Made by a program: the position numbers and the translations under genes. A DNA stretch of 64,000 nucleotides from Pogona vitticeps. Its lineage: Eukaryota; Chordata; Lepidosauria; Squamata; Agamidae. The stretch is taken from NCBI RefSeq assembly GCF_051106095.1, contig NC_135789.1, forward strand, positions 20,393,764 through 20,457,763, written 5' to 3'. Below, piece after piece: positions 1 through 12,289 of the stretch (positions are counted from its first letter, which is position 1; every line of letters begins with the position of its first letter). A model generated the notes under the pieces. The model worked only from the letters and a program-made list of their open reading frames with translations. It was not told the origin of the DNA and ran no database searches.

Positions 1-703
1 GCAAGACAGAAAACCCTGGATCCCTTTCCGGCACAATTCTGGGAGCTTAGGAAGAGTCAATAAGGCCGGGAGCATTCACTTCATGGCGCCAGCAACTCTG
101 CAGTAATATAAGGCGGCAGGGGCGGCAGGCAGCTAAGCTTCCTCAGTGTCGATAAATCCACCGGAGGTCCATGGCTTTGCAAAAGCAATGGGCACAAACT
201 GCCTGTTTGGCGCCTTGTGCTAGTTCATTTCTTGACTAAACAGGTGTTTGGTGCTTCGAACCCCCAGCAGCCCACTTGGTGGCAGCGTCTCAGCTTCCCT
301 GCTCCGCCTCCTCTGGGAGCTGTCTCTGAGAGGGCACCTGCCAGAGGAGGCAGGGCACTGAAGTGCCGAACACCTGAACCAGCACAAATGGTTGCGCTCA
401 TCTCTCTGTTGGAACATAGGAAATGATGTTGCGTGGCATTTTTACATTACAGTTCTAGGACTATAGGAGGGTCCCTGGTGACCATCTAGAGCAGGGCTTT
501 GGGTTTTTTGGTGATTTGTAAGGCACTGGTCAGCTGACACAGGTTGGCATTGCCCACCCAGGATGCACAGACAGGCTGATGACCTTTGCTGGGTAAAATC
601 ATTAAGGCACAGCTTAGTAGACAGCGGTCCACTTTTGAGGACCACTTTTTTCAGGCAGTGTTTTTCGGAACACTCAAGCTCTTGTAGCATCCATTTGGGA
701 TGA
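1..703. other. unique-looking non-coding stretch
   Basis: No exon, repeat family or RNA gene was recognised here. The small open frames have no family resemblance and overlap on both strands. The stretch ends at the 8-bp target duplication of the hAT element that follows. Confidence 0.4.
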
Positions 704-711
704 GTCTAGAT

Positions 712-1132
712 CAGGCTTGTCCAACCTGCGGCCCAGGTCAGCTCATAATGTGGCCCAGTGCAATTTTTTATTTTTAAAGAAATTCCAAAGTTTGAAATTG
801 CACTGCCGGTGCTTGCGGCCAGAATGCGGCTGGGGCACGTCACAACAGTAGGGGGGGGGGAGAGGGAAGGAAGGAAAGAGCAGGAGGGGAGGGGACAGGG
901 GGTCTACGTGACTGCATTGTACCATCCCCATCAATAGGCGGACCCCCTCCCGGCCCCATAAAGCCACCGGCGTCGAAGCTGGCAGCCTCTGCTGTCTGAG
1001 ATTGCAGCTGCCGGTAAGCGTGCTTGGAGCGAGGCTGCGGACAATGGCTAGGGCTGTCCCCCCCCATGCAGCCCAAACCAAATTTTCATCTTCTAATGTG
1101 GCCCAGGGAAGGTGAAAGTTTGGACACCTGTG
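712..1132. mobile_element. non-autonomous hAT (Charlie-like) DNA transposon
   Basis: The left end reads CAGGCTTGTCCAACCTG and the right end TTTGGACACCTGTG, which are imperfect inverted repeats of the hAT type. An exact 8-bp direct repeat, GTCTAGAT, flanks the element at 704-711 and 1133-1140, as expected for a hAT target-site duplication. About 420 bp long with no transposase frame, so it is an internally deleted copy. The phrase 'aatgtggccca' occurs near both ends. Confidence 0.85.
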
Positions 1133-1140
1133 GTCTAGAT

Positions 1141-1674
1141 GGACTCCCAAGGCAGGGGACACTGCACCAGAAGGGGATCTGTGCAGATATGTACCAGAAA
1201 GTCCAAAACAGATCAATTGTGGGTGGGTGTCTCTGTGTGGGGAGATTCTTACGCTTCAAAGATAGAGATCTAATGACCCCTGCCCTAACTGGATCCCTTT
1301 CTGTCCATGTCCAATCAGCTGCCACTCACAAAGTACCAGTTTTTTTGGGGGGTGTCCTTTGTGCAGCATTGGGTGCCGACACCTTCCAACCAAAGGGGCT
1401 CAATCCTTCAGGGTCAAAGCCATGGTGGCAGCAGCCCAGCCAGGAGTCCCGGCTGCCTACCTTAGGGCCGCAGGCATGTGGAAACCGGCGGCATGCAAGT
1501 CTTCTGTGCAGCTGGGAGCAGCAACCTACAATTAGCCTTTTGGTTTCATTCCAGCTTGTGTCTTGACTATGCGGATCTACAGGCACCGTATTGTGCACTG
1601 GATGGAGTGTAGGCTGAGTCAACAGGACAGGGTGAAGGGCTGCAAACCACCTGGTCGCACCACCAGCGGATGAG
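1141..1674. other. non-coding stretch, nothing recognised
   Basis: Open frames occur on both strands, but none resembles a known protein or carries splice-flanked exon structure. Confidence 0.35.
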
Positions 1675-1900
1675 ATGGAAGGGATTTCTCTCTATGCTAA
1701 GAAAGAAGGCGAGGGTGCGTTGACAACTGGACAAGTTGATTGTTCACCAGTTGAAAGAAGTCCTACAGAGGAGGGACACAACCTCTTCGTAATCATCCCA
1801 GAGGGCAGGACATGCAACAATGGGCTCAAGTCACAGAATGCCAGATTTCGGTTGAAGATCAGGAAAAACGTCCTGTTAGAGCAGTACCCATGACCTTTGG
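1675..1900 (+). mobile_element. CR1 LINE fragment, ORF2 C-terminal part
   Basis: The plus-strand frame encodes residues like NLFVIIPEGRTCNNGLKSQN followed by ARFRLKIRK. This is the CR1 segment just after the reverse transcriptase, also present in the copies at 16.4-16.6 kb and 18.6 kb. The copy is 5'-truncated and lacks the ATTCTATG tail. Confidence 0.7.
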
Positions 1901-3832
1901 AAGGAACTCAGCAGATGGGAGGGGGTGGAGCCCTCAGAATGGTTTCTTTTGGCAATCCGGGTTGCTCCGTTGGGAGGGGAGCCTCTGTCTGAATGGGATC
2001 AGGATACGTGGTTGCAGGACATAATACTGGGTGAACTGGGTGGTTGCAGCTGTGGCCCTCGGTGGAGCCCTTGGTGCCCCTCCGTCTGGGGTGCCAGGGC
2101 TTGAGGCAGACCCAAGTGGAAGGAGAAGGAGGAGCCCTCAGCTCTCCTTCCGGTGGCCGACGGGGCCACACCGTGGGGTTGACTCCCTGTTTTGCCTCCG
2201 TGTGGATCATCCGCGGGCAGACGGGGCGGCTAAGGAGGGAGTCTCTCACCCCTGCTGGTGCCAGAGCTGCCGGCAGCTGCCACTCACAAAGCTGTGGCCG
2301 TTTAATCCCAGCTGGTTGTGGGCCTGCGTGATTATTCCATGCCTCCAGCACCATCAGGTGTTCAAGAGACAACCAGCACCGATGCTCCCTGGCAAGCTTT
2401 GTGCAAACAGGTATTTTGAGGGTCTCTTGTGACTGAACCACAAACAAGAGCCTTGACTTGGCGGAGAAGGGAGGCAATGGAAGTGACGGCAAAGACCCTG
2501 GAAAAGAGGAGCGGACGTGGAACAGCTGCCTCACGTGCCAAAAGCGGAGGAGAAGTGACCTGTCCTTGATCAGTGTTCCCAGGAGTTCCAGAATGGGAGC
2601 CCACCCATTGCTGGGAACGCTGCCTGAGTAGGGTGTGCAGGGTCCCCTGCTATCTCTGACGGAGAGATGACTGGCGGATTTCTCCCGCAAGCCAAGGATT
2701 TGTCCTTCCAAGGGTTCTTCTGAGATCTTCCGGCACCGTTTTACCCCCACCAGAGTGGCATGGCTTATTTTTCATCCTGAGCATAGACTTGTTCATTTAA
2801 TTATGCTGCTCTACCCGTTCACTGCCTCCCAGGCCTCTCTCTGCGCCACATTTCATTGGTTCCTTTCATCCCCTGGAACACACAGAAATTGCAGTTTGAC
2901 ATTTGCCCTGGACAGAAGGCAGAATGAATCATCATCTATTTTGGTCTGTTAATTCACAGGAAAGCTCTCTCAGTGGCGATCCGAGTTTAATCGCCACTCT
3001 GAAATGCAGGCCTGCTAATAGGACATCAGCTGCTGTGGCACTGGAGACCAACATGCGTTCCTAGAGTTAACCATCAGATAGTTCTTCCTCTTTGATGAAG
3101 GAAAAGCATCGTGTTATTTTTTTTGACAGCGACACAAGTCAAGCAAGTATGTGGATTCTCTGAGATGGGAAAGCTCTGGTTAGCAGGGGCTAGTTTGATG
3201 AATGAAGTGTTCGGTTCAGCACAGAGAGCAGGGTATGGATAGGTGAGCAAAGATCAGGGAAACAGCGATGCAGAAAAGTAAGCTGAAAGGGGCAGAGTCG
3301 CATGGCAGAATGCCCCAGGCACGAAAATCCTCATTTCTCTCATCTTTCCAAAGAGGCCAATCGAGGGGAACATTCTTCTCCAACTCAGCAAAAATGGTGA
3401 AGAATCTCCCGGAGATTTTGAAGAAGGATAATGCCTTGTGCAAAACCATGCATTTTTCTACAAAGAGTCTTTTCCCCCACAAAATTCCCTATTATTTTGC
3501 ACAAATTTGTGCCACTGATGAACTCTGCAAACAGCACAAAGCATCCAAACTATTATCAGAGTTGATTAAGAGCCTGAAGCACTACATGGATTTTTCCTGC
3601 ATCTTCCTTACTGATCGTCCAGCCTCTCTGTATTTTCTGTGGGCGTTCTTTGCTTCGCAAACCAAAACACACAGTAGAGAAATGTGGAAATGACAGAGAC
3701 CTTGATGGAAAAGAAAGGGCTTTTCACCTAATTCTTGCCTGGAAATTAGAAATCACGCAAGACTGTAATATTCTTTCTTGAAGTCCCTTGTCGTCTTGAG
3801 ACAGTCTCAATTAACTCGAGTAAGCAATAAAA
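1901..3832. other. non-coding stretch with one long unassigned frame
   Basis: It contains the 280-residue minus-strand frame at 1908-2750, described separately. The rest shows no exon, RNA gene or repeat family that I recognise. A plus-strand frame at 3268-3693 (141 residues) is also unassigned. Confidence 0.35.
1908..2750 (-). other. unassigned 280-residue open reading frame
   Basis: This is the longest frame in the window that is not made of simple repeat. It is rich in Pro, Arg and Leu and shows no signal peptide, membrane segment or motif that I recognise. It is GC-rich, which lowers stop frequency, and shorter frames overlap it on the plus strand. Its 3' half adjoins a CR1 fragment. A single-exon gene is possible, but a chance frame is more likely. 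Confidence 0.15.
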
Positions 3833-4168
3833 GGGACGTGGTGGCACTGCGGTTACACTGCAGAAGCCTCTGTGCTGCAGGTTTGGAAGACCAGCCGTCG
3901 GAAGATCGAATCCACGTGACAGAGTGAGCTCCTGTCACTTGTCCCAGCTCCGGCTAACCTAGCAGTTCGAAAGTATGTAAAATGCAAGTAGATAAATAGG
4001 TACCACCACGGTGGGAAGGTAACAGTGTGCTGTGTCTAGTTGCGCTGGCCACGTGACCACAGAAATGGTCTTCGGACAAAATGCTAGCTCTACGGCTTGG
4101 AGACGGGGATGAGCAGCACGCCCTAGAGTCGGACACGACTGGACTAAGGGGAACCTTTACCTTTACCT
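3833..4168 (+). mobile_element. Sauria-type tRNA-derived SINE, near full length
   Basis: It begins with GGGACGTGGTGGCACTGCGG and contains a tRNA-like B-box region (GGAAGATCGAATCC). It ends with TCGGACACGACTGGACTAA and the CCTTTACCTTTACC tail. That 3' tail is the hallmark of squamate Sauria SINEs, whose tail derives from a Bov-B LINE (established knowledge). An inverted copy lies at 10,801-11,148 and a tail fragment at 13,190-13,251. Confidence 0.85.
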
Positions 4169-4230
4169 AATGCATGGATACCTCGTGGATAGGTATCAGC
4201 CCACCATTCCAACCCTAGTGGCCTCTCCAA

Positions 4231-4240
4231 GTCATCATCG

Positions 4241-4305
<65 letters not shown>
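4231..4305. repeat. (ATC)n microsatellite
   Basis: About 25 near-perfect ATC units, with one interrupted unit near the left end. Confidence 0.95.
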
Positions 4306-4319
4306 TTAAAACTGCAGAG

Positions 4320-4434
4320 CTGGATGGGAAGCTATGAATTATCAAATCCAGCTCCTGCCCAGGGGGTCCAGTGGGGAATCGAACACCCAGCCTCCGGCTC
4401 CACAGACAGAGACCTCAACCACTGGGCTTCAGCG
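4320..4434 (-). mobile_element. tRNA-derived SINE fragment
   Basis: Read on the minus strand it shows CAGTGGTTGAGG (A-box-like), GGAGCCGGAGG and GTTCGATTCCCC (B box). The same head is seen at 7.26, 10.47 and 14.75 kb. It is not a tRNA gene: no closed acceptor stem or anticodon arm can be drawn. Confidence 0.6.
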
Positions 4435-4439
4435 GATGG

Positions 4440-5240
4440 GAAATTATTTACCGATTTAAGATATGTTTATATACCACTCATCATTATTTTCAGAGTAAGG
4501 CACAAAACTCATTAAAACAAAATTAAATAAAGTAGAAATCCATACTGGATACAACAGAGGGCCTCTAAGTGATTTCAGCAAAAGCTGGATTAAATGTAGT
4601 TTTGACAGCCACGAAACCGCCCAGTATGATTCTCTTGCTGTCGTACAGGTGATGGGGAGTCCAAACGGCTAGTGGACACAACTGAGGAGGCCTTGGCTGC
4701 TGTTATTGTGCAACTGGGAGGTCTTGGCTTGTAGATCTCAACAACTGATGGGATGTTCACTGAGAATGTAACTCGCTTCCAGATGGTTCCAGGACGAGAA
4801 TATCACCTTGAACTCGGCCTAGAATCCCCCTAGCATCTTGTTCAGCTTTCTGAGCAAAGGGGCCACGTGCTCACAAAGAGCTGGCACACTCTTCAAACTA
4901 ACCGCTTAGCCCCACGGCAGCTCCAGTTCCCGGGGAATCGTGAGAAAGGGCACCACCCCTGAGTCTGTCTGTGAAGGAATAAGCTGCTAACTCTGTTCTG
5001 GAGGCCCTTCGAGGCATCAAGGAAATCCCACATGACCAAGTCCACCAGAACCTCGGGTAACAAATACCTCAGCCTATGAACCTCATCCTTCAGAGGGCAC
5101 TGAGCCACCTCCAGAACTCGGTTTCTAATTCGTGAATGAGCATTCACAGAATCTCCATCTTGTTTGTATCAGTCCTCGCCTGCTGATTCTCATCCGGCCC
5201 CACGTTGTTTCAAGGCACTGATCTTGGTCTTGCGTCACGA
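4440..5240 (-). mobile_element. L2-like LINE fragment
   Basis: The left end resembles an L2 3' tail in reverse (ATATACCACTCATCATTATT followed by AT-rich sequence). The body carries phrases such as ACCTCATCCTTCAGAGGGCA and ACAGAATCTCCATCTTGT, matching the better-preserved L2 at 41.8-43.4 kb. It is strongly decayed. Confidence 0.55.
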
Positions 5241-7261
5241 CACCTAACTCACTCAGTTGTCCCTGAGAAACAGAGCTTGATGGCACGAGACGCTATTCCT
5301 TAAATCTGCTCAAAGCCATTCCCGACGGCCTCGTAGGTGACACAGCAGGAGAACATCATCTCACAATCCAGGAGCCGTGAAGCCATGGAGGCCACATACG
5401 TCCAGCCTGTGCTTTTCCCTAGATCCAGCTTTGGAAGGGGGAGCACAACCACGGTGGAGAAGTTCTTCCCATCGCCAATTCTCCGAGGCCGACAAGGAAG
5501 ACGCCGTGGCCGGTGGTATCAAAAACCACTAAGTGATCAGGAGAATCCAGAGGGCCGGATCTCCTCTCTCTTCATACCGGCAAAGGGAAGGTGGGAGGGG
5601 GACAGGAAGACCGATCCCATCCCCAAACCAGGCATGAATGAAATCGGAGGGTTCAAGGCACTCTGCTTCCCTCAAGAGCCGAGCTCGTTGGAGCTTGTGC
5701 GAAAAACATGATTGGGGTGGGGGTGGGGAAGCTGAGGGGGAAAAGTATTCTGATTCATTTTTAGTACAGATTTCCAAGTATGAAAATGTCTTCATTTATT
5801 TAGCAAAGTGATGAAGAGACAGATCGGAGAGAACATGACATTTAAAAAATAAAAACACATGTGGGCGAAAGCAACATGGAGCGAGAAGCTCTTACATGTG
5901 TCTGCCTTTGACTCCCTGCATCTTCAACCGTGTCTGTGGTGCTGAATTAGGTTTGCCACCTGTTTGGTGTGACCGGTTCCTCACGGTTTTATGGCAGGTG
6001 GGTTCGCCAAGTCCAACATTTGTGGGGCTCGCACTGACTCTGCCACAAGCCACCCCACTTGGCCTCCACATACCGGCAAGGGCTGATGAGATAAGATGTT
6101 TGTCTGTTTATCTGAGGTTGATTTTTAAGTGTGGATTTCTTCATCAATGTGTTGGCAATCACTTGAGATTTTTTTTTTCCAAATGAAACACATGATAAAA
6201 TGAAATATTCACCTATCCTTGGTTGTAGGCCCCATTTTGAATTGTCCTGGCGTTCAGGAAACCTAGGTTTGGGCCAACTTGTCATTCATTCATTCATTCA
6301 TTCATTCACCTTGTAGACCACCTGACTTAGTGAAATCACTACACAGGGAAGTTTACATAACATCAAACAAATGACAGAACCGAAATTAAAAAAAATCAGA
6401 GGAGATAACCTCCTTCACCTGGTCAATCAATAGTAACACACACACACACAAAAAAGGAAGAGAGAAGGAGAAAGGACACTCTGTGTAACAAATGGTTATT
6501 TATGGCATTTTTCAAAACTCCAGGCTCTTCCCATTTGCAGAGCTAGTGAATTTTCTTAATGCCATAATGGACTTCTTAATTGAACAGGTGTCACAGTAGG
6601 CCATTTTCATCAGCTGCAAGAAATTATCCATGCATATTCTTCCCAACCAACAAATAAACAAGCAAATCTCAAAAAAAAAAAAATCAGAATGCTTCCGTTC
6701 ATTGGGCACAAGCCACCAGGCACAGGTTTGACAGCTGTTCACACGAGTGAGATTCACCAAACGAATTTTAGAAGTGTTCTTCTTTCCCCCCCGCCTCTCC
6801 CCCGGTTCACCTCATTATGCTGAGACTGGAGGTGTCAATGCTATTACTATCTCTCTTTCTTTCTCTGCATGTCCTTCCAGCAATTTTTTTAACAGAATAA
6901 GAACCCTATCTCCAGCAACAGGGCTTCTCAATCTTTGGATGTGTCAGCTCAAAGCAAGCGTGTCACGTCTGGATCCAAACCAAGGTTGGTCAAGGCAGAA
7001 AGTTCTTCCGGAATGTCTTTGCCCACTTATTTTACCTTGAAAGATCAGCTGGAGCAATCTGCACCTTCTTCTCTCATCGCTCAACCGAAGCATTTGAGCT
7101 GTCTGTGAATCATATGTCCTACGGCTGCCTGGTCTTTATTTGGGTGTTCAATACTTGTTTATTAATCACATGATCACTCCAAGAAATTCCAGTCATCCTA
7201 AAATATAAAAGATATCTACATGCGTCAGGCTTTAAAAAAATTCTAGCTGATGTAAAAGCCA
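5241..7261. other. non-coding stretch
   Basis: A short (CATT)n run lies near 6284-6308 and a CA run near 6438. Several overlapping open frames (for example 5337-5711) have no recognisable similarity. Nothing else was seen. Confidence 0.35.
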
Positions 7262-7365
7262 GCTTGTTGAGTATCTCATGACTGGGAGTTTGATTCCCCG
7301 CTGGGCTTCCTGGGAGTAGGGCCAGCCGGTGTAGCCTTGGACGCGCAGCACAGAACACAGGGAAC
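7262..7365 (+). mobile_element. tRNA-derived SINE fragment
   Basis: It contains GGGAGTTTGATTCCCCGCTGG, a B-box-like segment, followed by CTTCCTGGGAGTAGGGCCAG. The head matches the fragments at 4.3, 10.47 and 14.75 kb. It is a partial copy. Confidence 0.5.
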
Positions 7366-7597
7366 TGGTCAATTCAATGATGATGTCAGAACCCAGAACA
7401 GGAGACAAGATCTCAGGATGCAGAAAATGGTAACAGCCTTTATTCTAGTTTAGAAACGCTCGGTGCGTTTTTTCGGAGCACATCCTTCTTCGGGAGCTAA
7501 GTATAAAAATAGAAATAAATGATTTATAAAGCACAGGCTCTGGACAACCAGGGCTGTCTGTAACTAATGCTCATTTTTGTATTTATATGCGGTCTTA

Positions 7598-7831
7598 CCC
7601 TGTTTCTCCGAAAATAAGACCTAACCTGAAAATAAACCCTAGTATGATTTTTCAGGATGCCCCAGTTAAGTGAAACCCCACCCTCCACCCTTGTGCAGCA
7701 ACCAGAGGAAGATGGCAGGACTGTATTTGAATCAATGTTGATGGTTGTACATGAAAAAAAATCCCCTGAAAATAAGCCCTAATGTGTGTTTTTTGGAGCA
7801 AACACCCTGTCTTATTTTCGGGGAAACATGA
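7598..7831. mobile_element. MITE with TTTCYCCGAAAATAAGAC termini
   Basis: The left end reads CCCTGTTTCTCCGAAAATAA and the right end TTATTTTCGGGGAAACATG. These are about 23-bp inverted repeats flanked by TA on both sides. It is 234 bp with no coding capacity. The TA target duplication points to the Tc1/mariner superfamily, but the exact family is not certain. Confidence 0.75.
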
Positions 7832-8726
7832 TATAACAACGAATAGACATGCAAATTTTCCATAGCACAATCTTTCTGTATTTCTAGTGGTGCCAGCCTA
7901 CCAATATGAATCTGTAACAACAAACATGATACATACGAAGACTAGAAATGAAACTTCACGAACTCATTTGGTCTGTACCCACTCCAAATGCTCAAAATTA
8001 CAGGAAGAGTGAGATGCCCTTGTTATCCACTAGCAGCTGAGTCAACAGCATTAGACAACGCCAGATATCTCTGTCGGCAAGACTACGTGGGCGGTGCTAC
8101 AGCGAAGGCAGAAAATCTATGTCTTCATTAAGTCCTTAAGGGGCTACAGCGCTGAGTTTCAGAATCCAGTCAATTTCTTTTCTGAGCAAGGATTTCTCCT
8201 ATTTCACATGGACTGCATCCACAGCTCAACATTTTAACTGTCTTTTGGAGTGGCTGAATTCCATAAAGTGACTTAAGAGGGCCACCCAATCTTTTATTTC
8301 TCAGGATACTTAGAAATGCCATTTGATCAAGAGGCCAAGAGCAGATCTACAAGAATCAGAAACAGTTCTGTTCCTCTCTCCGAACTCTGGAATGGCTTCC
8401 CAAGGAAGGCTCCCTCTGCTAATGACATTATGGGAACAGATGTTGCGCGCAAACGTTAAACAAAGCATGGCCTCCGGTTCTCTCTCGTGGCCAGTTCTGG
8501 TAACTTCGTCGTCAGAAATATCTGTTTCTCAGAATGTTTCTTTTAATATTTTTAGGCTGTGGGTAAGCGCCTCAGCGGCTTCTGATCCCATGGATACAGG
8601 GGCCCTACTGTACTACAAGCTGGTATCAAATATAATGAGCTGATCAACTAAAAAATAGTCTCATCTTTCTAACTTGGCTCAATCTGCACAAAAATATGAG
8701 ATGAAAATCTGACTCTTTTAATTTCA
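7832..8726. other. non-coding stretch
   Basis: No exon or repeat family was recognised. One 106-residue plus-strand frame at 8323-8643 is unassigned. Confidence 0.35.
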
Positions 8727-9480
8727 TAGAATCATAAATCATAGAATCACAGAGTTGGAAGAGACCACAAGGGCCATTGAGTCCAACCTCCCACCATGTG
8801 GAAACATGCATCAAACTACTCCCGACAGATGGCCATCCAGCCTCTGCTTAAAAACCTCCAAAGAAGGAGATTCTACCACACTCTGAGGCAGCCTAGTCCA
8901 CTGCTGATCAGCTGTGACTGTCAGGGAGTTCTTCCTGAGATTCAGGTGAAATCTCTTTTTCCTGTAGTTTGAAACCATTGCTCCTTGTCCTAGTGTCTGC
9001 AGCCGTGGAAAACAAAATTGTCCCTTCCTAGACATGACATATCCCTTCAGATATTTAAACATGTCTATCATATCCCCTCTCAACCTTCTTTTTGTAAGGC
9101 TCAACATTCCCAGCTCCCTAAGCTGCTCCTTATAGGACATGGCTTCCAGACCTTTGATCATTTTGGTCGTCCTCCTCCAGACATGTTCCAGATTGTCAAC
9201 ATCCTTCTTGAATTGAGGTGCCCTGAAATGGACACAATACTCCAGGTGAGGTCTGACCAGAGCAGAATAGAGTGGTACAATCACTTCCCTTGATCTAGAC
9301 ACTATACTCCTATTGATGCAACCAAGAATCGCATTGGCTTTCTCAGCAGACGCATCACACTGCTGACTCAGTGTAGTCTACCAAGACTCCTAGATCCCCT
9401 TCACAGGTACTGTTGTCTAGCCAGGTGTCTTCTATCCTATATAATTTAACAGTCAGTTTTCCACATCCCAGTGAAGTTAA
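8727..9480 (-). mobile_element. CR1 LINE, 3' part of ORF2 with intact CR1 tail
   Basis: The minus-strand frame at 8811-9302 encodes 163 residues including LYSALVRPHLEYC, VWRRTTKMIKGLE and LTKRRLRGDMIDMFKYLKG, the classic C-terminal region of CR1 reverse transcriptase. The left edge (8727-8750) is made of 8-bp units matching ATTCTATG on the minus strand, the defining CR1 3' terminus. It is 5'-truncated. The long uninterrupted frame marks it as the youngest CR1 copy in the window. Confidence 0.93.
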
Positions 9481-10461
9481 ATTCATGTTTTTTTTCTGCC
9501 TGATAGGTAACCTTGGACTCCCTCCCACATCCAGTACCCACTGACTGAGTGTCCTCTTTCATCTGCCTTCAACTGCAGTCCTCTAAAAAGCTGCTCTAGA
9601 TTTCCCAGCTATCCAGATCTGGTTCTGGGGGGCAACAGAACTGCTTAAGGAAGGGAGGAATCCGTCTGATTCTGAGAGGTGCAGCAGGGTAAAGATAATG
9701 ATGTGCATGCCCCTGGATTCTGGTTCTTTGCACGTTGGTAACAGCCAGCCCTAGAACCCTACGAATAAAGCAGGTCTGCCGATGAACCAGAGGGGGATCT
9801 GAACGCTATGCAAGGAATTGCAAAGTCCAACGGCATTCAATGTTAGTAGCCAAATTGATCATCTTTAGCTAGCTGTTCATTAGGGTTCTCTCTCTTTTCT
9901 CATCCACAGAAAATAATCATCCTTTCCTTCTTTTCGTTTTCATAGCTAAGCTTTTATCTCGCTTTCTGGGAAGCAGAACACCATAACCTCCGCGCTGTTT
10001 CAAGTCTTTGGAGTGATGAGTAGAGAACATTGCAATGAGGGAACTGCACAATTACGGGGAGGAGAAACCACCTTTAAAACGTGGCAGAAAGTATCCTGTC
10101 GACTGGAAATCTCAGCTCTCTGATCTTGGAGGCGCATCAAAGCCTTCCACCGTCTTCCTCTTGGCCTCACTGGTGCTCTGGGGCCAATTTAGCAGATAAT
10201 ACATAAAGGAGTCCCACTTTCTTAAGCAGCTTCCAGTGTCTCTTTAAAAAGTAATAATCGTAAGTTTTGCTTCAGCCGTTGAACACAAGGTGAGATAGAA
10301 ATGATTTCCTAGGATTTGTATAAACCAATGCACTTAAAGTGCTTGGAGAGCCAGTGAGCACAACGGGCCAAGATCATTATTGCGGACGTTGGTGTCCAGC
10401 GCTAGTCGTCAAGTGTTGTGTTGTAAGAGCGAGCAGAGGAACATCCCAGTAGCCTTTGTGG
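9481..10461. other. non-coding stretch
   Basis: No coding or repeat signal was recognised apart from short AT-rich runs. Confidence 0.35.
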
Positions 10462-10600
10462 GTCCATGGGCAAGATACGCTCAGTGGTTTAGGGCATCTA
10501 GTTGTGGAGCCAGAGGTCGGGAGTTCAATTCCCCCCCCCCGCGTCCATGACAGGGGCTGCACCCCATGATCCGCAGGGTGGCTTCTGGCTCTGCAGTTCC
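10462..10600 (+). mobile_element. tRNA-derived SINE fragment
   Basis: It has CTCAGTGGTTTAGGGCATCT (A-box-like), GTGGAGCCAGAGG and GGGAGTTCAATTCCCC (B box), then a C-rich run. It shares the head family seen at 14.75 kb and carries no tRNA secondary structure beyond the promoter-like region. Confidence 0.6.
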
Positions 10601-10800
10601 AAAAATATTAAGGTTTGGTGTTTTTTTTCCCCCTCCAGTGCACAGCTGGGGCCATCAGCCATCACCTCCACCCAGGGCCTTTTCTTAAAGACTCACCCAT
10701 CCTAGTCATCTTCTTTGTTTGTTTCAAAGCCCTGCAGAATTTAAAATTATGGATTTATGCATATGAAATATAGGTGAAATTCATAACAAATTAAAACGTT

Positions 10801-11148
10801 AAGGTAAAGGTAAAGGTTTCCCTTGACATTTTTAGTCCAGTCATGTCCGACTCTAGGGGGCGGTGCTCATCCCGTTTTCAAGCCGTAGAGCCAGTGCTTG
10901 TCCGAAGACAGTTTTCTGTTGCCACGTGGCCAGCGTGACTAGGGAACACCGGTTTACCTTCCCACTGAGGTGGTACCTATTTATCTACTTGCATTTGCAT
11001 GCTTTCGAACTGCTAGGTTGGCGAGGAGCTGGGACAAAGCGACAGGAGCTCACTCTGTCGCGTGGATTCGATCTTACGACTGCTGGTCTTCTGACCCTGC
11101 AGCACAGGCTTCTGCGGTTTAGCCCACAGCACTACCACGTCCCTTTAA
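10801..11148 (-). mobile_element. Sauria-type SINE, near full length, inverted
   Basis: It starts on the plus strand with AAGGTAAAGGTAAAGG, the reverse complement of the SINE tail, and ends with CACTACCACGTCCCTTT, the reverse complement of the 5' head. Most of the copy at 3.83 kb can be matched, so the two are the same family. Confidence 0.85.
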
Positions 11149-11229
11149 AAAACGTTAAGATAATTACACTGTTTTTGACCAGCAGTGGGCTACTTCTTTC
11201 AGCCATGTGCAAGTTCTTTTTTTGTACAC

Positions 11230-12060
11230 ATCAAGGTGCATAAATTGCAGGCGCAGAAGTGTTGCCTTGATTCAATTCCTCCAAAGTCACAGAAAGTGTG
11301 TCCTGTATCCACGGAGCCCTGTTTTACTTGATTATTTTGCCCACATTGCTTCTAAGTCTGCTTTCCTCCATTTGGCCAGGTGTGTTGTTTACATTCTCTG
11401 CAGGTGTCGCCTCACCTCTTTGGGTTTAAGATTTAGCCTTGAGAGGTGTGCAGAAAACTCTTTCTCCGTCTCCACCATTGACTAGGGGGTCGATGCCCAT
11501 GGAGTGGATGAGTCTAGTGCTTTATTTTCTTCTTCCATTCATTATTTCCAAGCAGCTCTCAAAATACTTCTGGAGGAGCAATGGTAGTCAAATAATAGAC
11601 TTTTTCTGTGGGGGTAGATTTCAGGAAGCCAATAATAAATCTGTATGATTCATTAAGAGCTACCTCCACTTTTGACATGTGCTGATTTATACCGTAGGGC
11701 ACTAGCATATTCTGTCATAAAGCAGCACAGGGACAAAGCTGTTGTTCTTATTGTTTGTGGGTATGAACCCCAGTTTGACCTCACCAGTATCCTTTGTTAT
11801 TTCTGGTGGCAACCTTTTGTTTGGTGATTAGACAATGTTTTTTTGTAGATCAGGGTTCGATACAGAGTGATGCCCAAGTGCTTTGGGGTAGGGCAGTGTT
11901 CCATGATCTTGCCTTCCCAGCTAACCTGGAGCTTCCTCTCTCCGTCTTTAAGTGGAAACCACAGTCCTACGTTTTTGAAGGGTTTGGTTTCAGCTGGTTA
12001 TTTTTGTAACATAAGGAAATCTCTTCTTCTAATGCAGAGGTTAGCAGGCGCTTGATGGCC
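11230..12060 (-). mobile_element. degenerate non-LTR reverse transcriptase remnant, clade uncertain
   Basis: Read in several minus-strand frames it gives phrases such as MEHCPTPKHLGITLYRTL, RTTALSLCC and YKSAHVKSG. These resemble the post-RT region of jockey-like non-LTR elements (pattern CPTP-x-LGVTLDRTL ... LRTTALALCYS). No single frame stays open, so it is old. I cannot place it in a named clade. Confidence 0.55.
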
Positions 12061-12289
12061 TCACACGTTTTCCCCTAGACTGTCAAGGCAAGACGATCAG
12101 CAGAAATGAAACCCCTGGAGGATGGGAATGGGTGACCTAAAAGGAGTCTCCCCAAAGAGTGGGAAAACATCGTGAGTACACTCCGGTGTCCCCTGGGCAA
12201 AATTCTTCACTTCCAGAAACACTGAACTGTAACATCATTCCTGAAACATCCTTTGGTACCGTTCTATCTGCACAACCCATTCTTAGAAT

